This document shows, one piece after another, positions 60,971 through 64,000 of a stretch of DNA of 64,000 nt; within the stretch, counting starts at the first letter, position 1, and the number at the start of each line of letters is the position of its first letter. This stretch comes from JARFVT01 sp036677425. GTDB lineage: Bacteria; Pseudomonadota; Alphaproteobacteria; UBA8366; Aestuariispiraceae. Under the pieces are notes generated by a model. That model was given only the letters and a program-made list of their open reading frames with translations, ran no database searches and was not told where the DNA came from. The translations under genes were made by a program, and so were the position numbers. The stretch lies in assembly GCA_036677425.1 (NCBI GenBank), contig JARFVT010000012.1, positions 336,453 to 400,452 of the forward strand, given 5' to 3'.

Positions 60971-61389
60971 AAATCACCATATTCATAATGATGATATTTA
61001 CATTGCAAATAACATCGTTAGCCGCAGAAAATATAACTATCAGCAGTGATAATATATATGTCATCGATGGCGATACTATTATTTTAGATGATGATATTCG
61101 CATTAGATTGATTGGCTTGCATGTGCCAGAATTAGATACATCGGCTGGGCAAGCCGCCAAGCTATTTTTAACAAAATTTCTAGCTGGCAAAAGGCTTGAT
61201 TGTCGATTATCGGGTAAAAAAAGTTATGATCGTTATCTTGGCAGATGCTATTTTAATCAATTAGATATTGCCGCCGTTATTATTAAAAATGGCCATGGTC
61301 GTGATTGCCCGCGTTATTCAAACTATCGCTATCGCCAGTTTGAAACTAATCATGTTAAAAATTGGCAATTGCCAAGATATTGCTTGTGA
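60967..61389 (+). CDS. Thermonuclease-family (SNase-like) exported protein
   Basis: The 140-residue protein has a signal peptide (about residues 1-20) and a staphylococcal-nuclease fold: YVIDGDTIIL, then RIRLIGLHVPEL, then KSYDRYLGRCYF. The catalytic Arg (R47), Glu (E55) and second Arg (R93) are present, but the calcium-binding aspartate of the usual GIDAPE motif is histidine (H52). It overlaps repC by 4 bp, so the two are translated together. A nuclease in a replication cassette suggests plasmid or element biology, not nutrient scavenging. Confidence 0.82.
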   Translation: MKITIFIMMIFTLQITSLAAENITISSDNIYVIDGDTIILDDDIRIRLIGLHVPELDTSAGQAAKLFLTKFLAGKRLDCRLSGKKSYDRYLGRCYFNQLDIAAVIIKNGHGRDCPRYSNYRYRQFETNHVKNWQLPRYCL

Positions 61390-61397
61390 TTAATGTT

Positions 61398-61823
61398 ATG
61401 AAACATCAATTACAAATCAAATGGCAAAATGCTTTTATTGACCAAGCGATATTTGAATTAGTAAAATCATTGAATAATGATGATTTAAATATTCATACGA
61501 TTGCGTGTTGCCAGGGTCATTATAAATTTATGAGCCATCCATATGTTTATTTTACCTGTCCAGTTGAAATTGCCGCAGAAATTGAAAGAAATTTAGGCGT
61601 AATTCAATCTGGCTGTAAATTAAATTTTTGGTGGGAAGTAACTGGTCGTTTTAATCAAAATAACCAACTTTGTTTTTCAATTGAATCTGATCAATTAAAA
61701 CAAGCAAAGCATTCATTATTAAAAACATTCTATTATTATATTTTAAAACGAAAATATATTGATGATGATTTAGCTGCATTAACCGAAATTATTAAGGATA
61801 TTCAAAAGGAATATAAAAAATGA
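61398..61823 (+). CDS. Unknown protein of the repC operon
   Basis: I do not recognise this 141-residue protein. It is soluble, with a Cys-Cys-Gln-Gly-His motif (TIACCQGHYKF, about residue 37), YFTCPVEIAAEI, a tryptophan-rich LNFWWEVTGRFN and a basic, helical C-terminus ending in KYIDDDLAALTEIIKDIQK. The cysteine/histidine cluster could bind metal. It starts 8 bp after the nuclease gene and overlaps the downstream regulator by ATGA. A degenerate copy of its last 53 coding bases recurs after that regulator. Confidence 0.7.
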   Translation: MKHQLQIKWQNAFIDQAIFELVKSLNNDDLNIHTIACCQGHYKFMSHPYVYFTCPVEIAAEIERNLGVIQSGCKLNFWWEVTGRFNQNNQLCFSIESDQLKQAKHSLLKTFYYYILKRKYIDDDLAALTEIIKDIQKEYKK

Positions 61824-62212
61824 ATTATGCGGAAAGACTTAATTTAGTTAGAGTGAGAGAAAAAATGTCGCAAGTTGAATTTAGTAAAAAAGTAGGTATT
61901 TCTGTTCGTTCTTATAAAAATTATGAGACTGAGCTAAGGTCTATGCCTTCTTCAGTAGCACTAAAAATTCATTCAGAGTTTGGAGTGAATATTCATTGGT
62001 TATTTACTGGTGAAGGCTGGATTAATGCCGTAGAGCTAGACAAAGTAATTAAAGTTGCAGTCATTGAAACTAGAGAATTTTTTGATAATGCGAACATTAA
62101 TTTAACTCCTGAAAAAGAAGCTCAAATTATATGCTCTTTTGTAGGTCTAATGATGGAAAATGGCTCAATGTCAGATATATTAAAAAATAGTTTTTTCAAA
62201 GCTGTCATGTAA
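61820..62212 (+). CDS. Small XRE/Cro-CI-type regulator of the element
   Basis: The 130-residue protein has an N-terminal helix-turn-helix (REKMSQVEFSKKVGISVRSY, then KNYETELRSMPSS) and HSEFGVNIHWLFTGEGW, which is the pattern of phage and plasmid repressors, followed by a short helical tail. It ends the repC-nuclease-unknown-regulator operon and is a candidate repressor of it. Gene order and ATGA overlap support co-translation. Confidence 0.88.
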   Translation: MNYAERLNLVRVREKMSQVEFSKKVGISVRSYKNYETELRSMPSSVALKIHSEFGVNIHWLFTGEGWINAVELDKVIKVAVIETREFFDNANINLTPEKEAQIICSFVGLMMENGSMSDILKNSFFKAVM

Positions 62213-62214
62213 TT

Positions 62215-62267
62215 AAAATATATTGATGACGTTTTAGCAGTATTAACCGAAGTTGTTAAGGATATTC
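62215..62267 (+). pseudogene. Degenerate duplicate of the 3' end of the unknown repC-operon gene
   Basis: The 53 bases match 61751-61803 (coding for KYIDDDLAALTEIIKDI) with seven mismatches and no gap. The copy begins three bases after the XRE stop codon and has no start, so it is a remnant. It implies that a gene-plus-regulator module was once duplicated or that the regulator gene was inserted by recombination. Confidence 0.75.
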
Positions 62268-62425
62268 TTGTCGTTAATTAAAATCATTTACTTGGATAAT
62301 GATTATTTTTATTAGCTATATTTTCCTGTTTTTTCAATATAACTATTACTAATATGCTTTGCTATTATATCGCCTAAAAATAGTTATTTATCTGTTAATT
62401 TAACTATCACTTATAATTAAAGAAC

Positions 62426-62476
62426 ATGACCATAATTGCGAATTGCTGGGCAATTCACTCATATTAAAATGGTCAT
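62426..62476. repeat. Nested 51-bp dyad upstream of the SSB gene
   Basis: An outer pair ATGACCAT (62426-62433) / ATGGTCAT (62469-62476) encloses an inner pair GAATTGC (62440-62446) / GCAATTC (62450-62456) with a 3-base loop. Both pairs are perfect. No T run follows. It may be a protein-binding, recombination or single-strand-origin site. Confidence 0.8.
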
Positions 62477-62497
62477 TAAAATTATAGAAAAACAAAA

Positions 62498-62543
62498 AAA
62501 ACGGTTTTCACATCAAGCGATGTAAAGCTTCCGTTTTGTTTTA
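62498..62543 (+). terminator. Terminator-like hairpin between the XRE and SSB genes
   Basis: AAAACGG / CCGTTTT form the base of the stem and ACATC / GATGT its tip, followed by T-rich TTTTGTTTTATT. It probably ends the repC operon. The 5' side is A-rich, so it may also act on the opposite strand. Confidence 0.55.
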
Positions 62544-62610
62544 TTGATCTAAATTTTTCTTAAATTCTTTGCGTGTCGTAATTAACATAAATCTATTTAG
62601 GAGAAATATA

Positions 62611-62955
62611 ATGTATAGCGAAGCAACATTTTCAGTAATCGGTTTTATTAGTAAAACAGAAGTAAAAACATTAGCTGGTGATAAAAAAATAGCGATTATT
62701 TCAATAGCAAATAATATTAACGGCAAAGAAAATAAAGAAACTAAAACTCGTGAAACGCGGGCTAGTTTTACTCAAATCACTATATGGAAAGATTATATAA
62801 TCAGTGGAATTGAACGCGGTTTTATTGCCAAAGGTAAATATGTTATGGCTCGTGGTTGTTTTGAACATAAACAATATGAAAAAGACGGCATAAAGAAATA
62901 TACAACCGAATTTATAGCTAAATCTATCGATATTATGGAACGTAAAGCCGACTAA
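62611..62955 (+). CDS. Short single-stranded-DNA-binding (SSB-like) protein
   Basis: The 114-residue OB-fold protein has FSVIGFISKTEVKTLAGDKK, then IISIANNI, ASFTQITIWKDY and AKGKYVMARGCFEHKQYEKD, which match the SSB core; it lacks the usual disordered acidic tail (ends SIDIMERKAD). AGGAG at 62600-62604 is right for the ATG at 62611. Plasmids and integrative elements often carry such proteins for replication or transfer. It is clearly separate from any chromosomal ssb, which would be longer. Confidence 0.82.
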   Translation: MYSEATFSVIGFISKTEVKTLAGDKKIAIISIANNINGKENKETKTRETRASFTQITIWKDYIISGIERGFIAKGKYVMARGCFEHKQYEKDGIKKYTTEFIAKSIDIMERKAD

Positions 62956-62964
62956 ATATAACTA

Positions 62965-62994
62965 AATCCTTCGTTTTTTAACGGAGGATTTTTT
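62965..62994 (+). terminator. Intrinsic terminator after the SSB gene
   Basis: Stem AATCCTTCGTT / AACGGAGGATT, one G-U pair, loop TTTT, followed by TTTT. It is placed 10 bp after the SSB stop and 17 bp before the end of the recombinase gene on the other strand. Confidence 0.75.
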
Positions 62995-63010
62995 ACTTTA
63001 TTATAAATAT

Positions 63011-64000
63011 TTAAACCATATCTTTGTAAAAATAATGAACCAAATTTTTAAAATTATATCGAATATCAACGATATAGTCTTTTTCTTTTGTATTTAAAAT
63101 CTTTGAAATAAATATTTTATCAAAAAACTTATGAATTATATCGATATTACTTTGCTCATCAGGGTTATTAATATGTGTTTTTAAAAGCTTATGTAGCTTT
63201 TTATGAATTAAACCTGCTTCGGCTTTAGATAATATAATAGTTTTTTTCTTTGATAAATTTAAACCTTTGATTTTATAATTTATTCGCTGGCATTCCAACT
63301 CCATATTATCAAGAAATTTAATTGTTTCTTTGCCCTTGGATTGCTGCATCGTCAATTTTGATAATAAAGAAGTTATTTCTTGTTGTTTATTTGATAATTC
63401 TTCTTTGTAAGCGATAATTTTTTTTGACCTATCGATTAATATTTTTTCTTGCTGTTTGTTAAATTCATCTAAATTACCAATATCAAAATTCAACATTTGC
63501 ATAATAACTTTATAAATTATCTTTTCCCTGTGAAGATTACGATTAACGCAATTTTTTATCTTGCAGCCATAAACCGCAGTTCTTAACGTTGTTATTTTTG
63601 ATTTATGGATAGGGCAGAATAGCCTGCTATGAATTAAATACATCTCGCGTTTTTTTGGTTTTTTTGCACGCTCTCTTGCTAAAAAGTTTTTTGTCCTTTC
63701 ATTAGCACGTTGTTTTTTTTCTTCATCGGATGCTATTTTGCTAATTTTATATAAAATTGATCTTTCTTCGATCATTTTTTGCACATCATCAAATTTCTTT
63801 TCAGAAATGATGGCTAATTCAGGAATTGGTACAATTATCCAATCTGATCTGGGATTAATTAAACAGACTCGCTTGCCAGTTTCAGGATGTTTACGATATT
63901 GCACCTTATTAAAAGTAACCACGCCTTTATATAATGTTTGACGTAAAATTCCTGTTTGCCGTGCAAATGCACCAACAAGTGTTTGTCTTGACCATTTTTT
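63011..64000 (-). CDS. Large serine recombinase, C-terminal part (5' end outside the window)
   Basis: The visible 329 residues correspond to the recombinase domain, zinc ribbon and coiled-coil of large serine recombinases: RQTGILRQTLYKGVVTFNK, KHPETGKRVCLINPRSDW and VPIPELAIISEKKFDDVQ, then a cysteine/histidine ribbon (LFCPIHKSK, later VYGCKIKNCVNRNLHREK) and a long coiled coil rich in lysine and glutamate. The frame is open through base 64000, so the catalytic serine domain is beyond the window. It is the likely integrase of this element. Confidence 0.85.
   Translation of the reverse strand, partial: KKWSRQTLVGAFARQTGILRQTLYKGVVTFNKVQYRKHPETGKRVCLINPRSDWIIVPIPELAIISEKKFDDVQKMIEERSILYKISKIASDEEKKQRANERTKNFLARERAKKPKKREMYLIHSRLFCPIHKSKITTLRTAVYGCKIKNCVNRNLHREKIIYKVIMQMLNFDIGNLDEFNKQQEKILIDRSKKIIAYKEELSNKQQEITSLLSKLTMQQSKGKETIKFLDNMELECQRINYKIKGLNLSKKKTIILSKAEAGLIHKKLHKLLKTHINNPDEQSNIDIIHKFFDKIFISKILNTKEKDYIVDIRYNFKNLVHYFYKDMV

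Noticed and set aside
1..64000. CRISPR arrays, rRNA and tRNA genes, and complete insertion sequences with transposase
   Set aside because: No regularly spaced repeats, rRNA-like sequence, cloverleaf-like genes or transposase frames were recognised in the gaps between genes.

Overview
The window is a contiguous, AT-rich stretch (by eye 35-40 % GC, not counted) of an alphaproteobacterial chromosome. The taxon is inferred from gene content and order: an NAD-dependent large glutamate dehydrogenase; the run murJ-trpS-usp-nfu-tsaB-rimI-mucR-fur-miaB-phoH-ybeY-corC-lnt-xre-metK-trmB-rimP-nusA-ylxR-infB-rbfA-truB-rpsO-pnp; a fabA-fabB-fabI block; gyrB-recF-dnaN-dnaA with rpsT, mutM, ubiE, ubiB, coaBC and dut around it; a MucR/Ros regulator; and a RepC-type plasmid initiator. 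I cannot name the species. No rRNA, tRNA or CRISPR array was seen.

Layout. 1-12 kb: glutamate catabolism (5' end outside the window), a DMT exporter, DNA repair (nth), a lipoprotein/EI24 membrane pair, lipid II flipping (murJ), trpS, a stress protein and Fe-S scaffold, and two cell-wall enzymes (Bax-like glucosaminidase, polysaccharide deacetylase). 12-33 kb: a dense plus-strand information-processing block covering tRNA modification (tsaB, miaB, trmB, truB), ribosome maturation (rimI, ybeY, rimP, rbfA), transcription and translation (nusA, infB, rpsO), RNA decay (pnp), lipoprotein acylation (lnt) and SAM synthesis (metK), with regulators MucR, Fur-like and XRE. 33-43 kb: a DUF1848 gene, an orphan flagellar-rod-like gene, a phosphodiesterase-like gene behind a perfect CRP-type palindrome, and a minus-strand fabA-fabB-fabI-cobN run. 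43-59 kb: the replication-initiation gene cluster on the minus strand, then quinone, CoA, dUTP, cysteine and MoeB/ThiF genes.

From 59.0 kb to the end the DNA is accessory: a repC-like replication gene without repA or repB, a secreted nuclease-like protein, an unknown protein, a small XRE regulator, an SSB-like protein and a truncated serine recombinase, separated by unusually structured non-coding DNA. This looks like an integrated plasmid-like or integrative element.

Points most worth a second look: two genes (miaB, cobN) whose conserved N-termini can only be reached from an AUC codon preceded by a Shine-Dalgarno; a probable antisense control RNA and dyad-rich origin-like segment in and before repC; a 272-bp MITE-like element that supplies the gyrB stop codon; and nested dyads with a duplicated gene remnant in front of the SSB gene.
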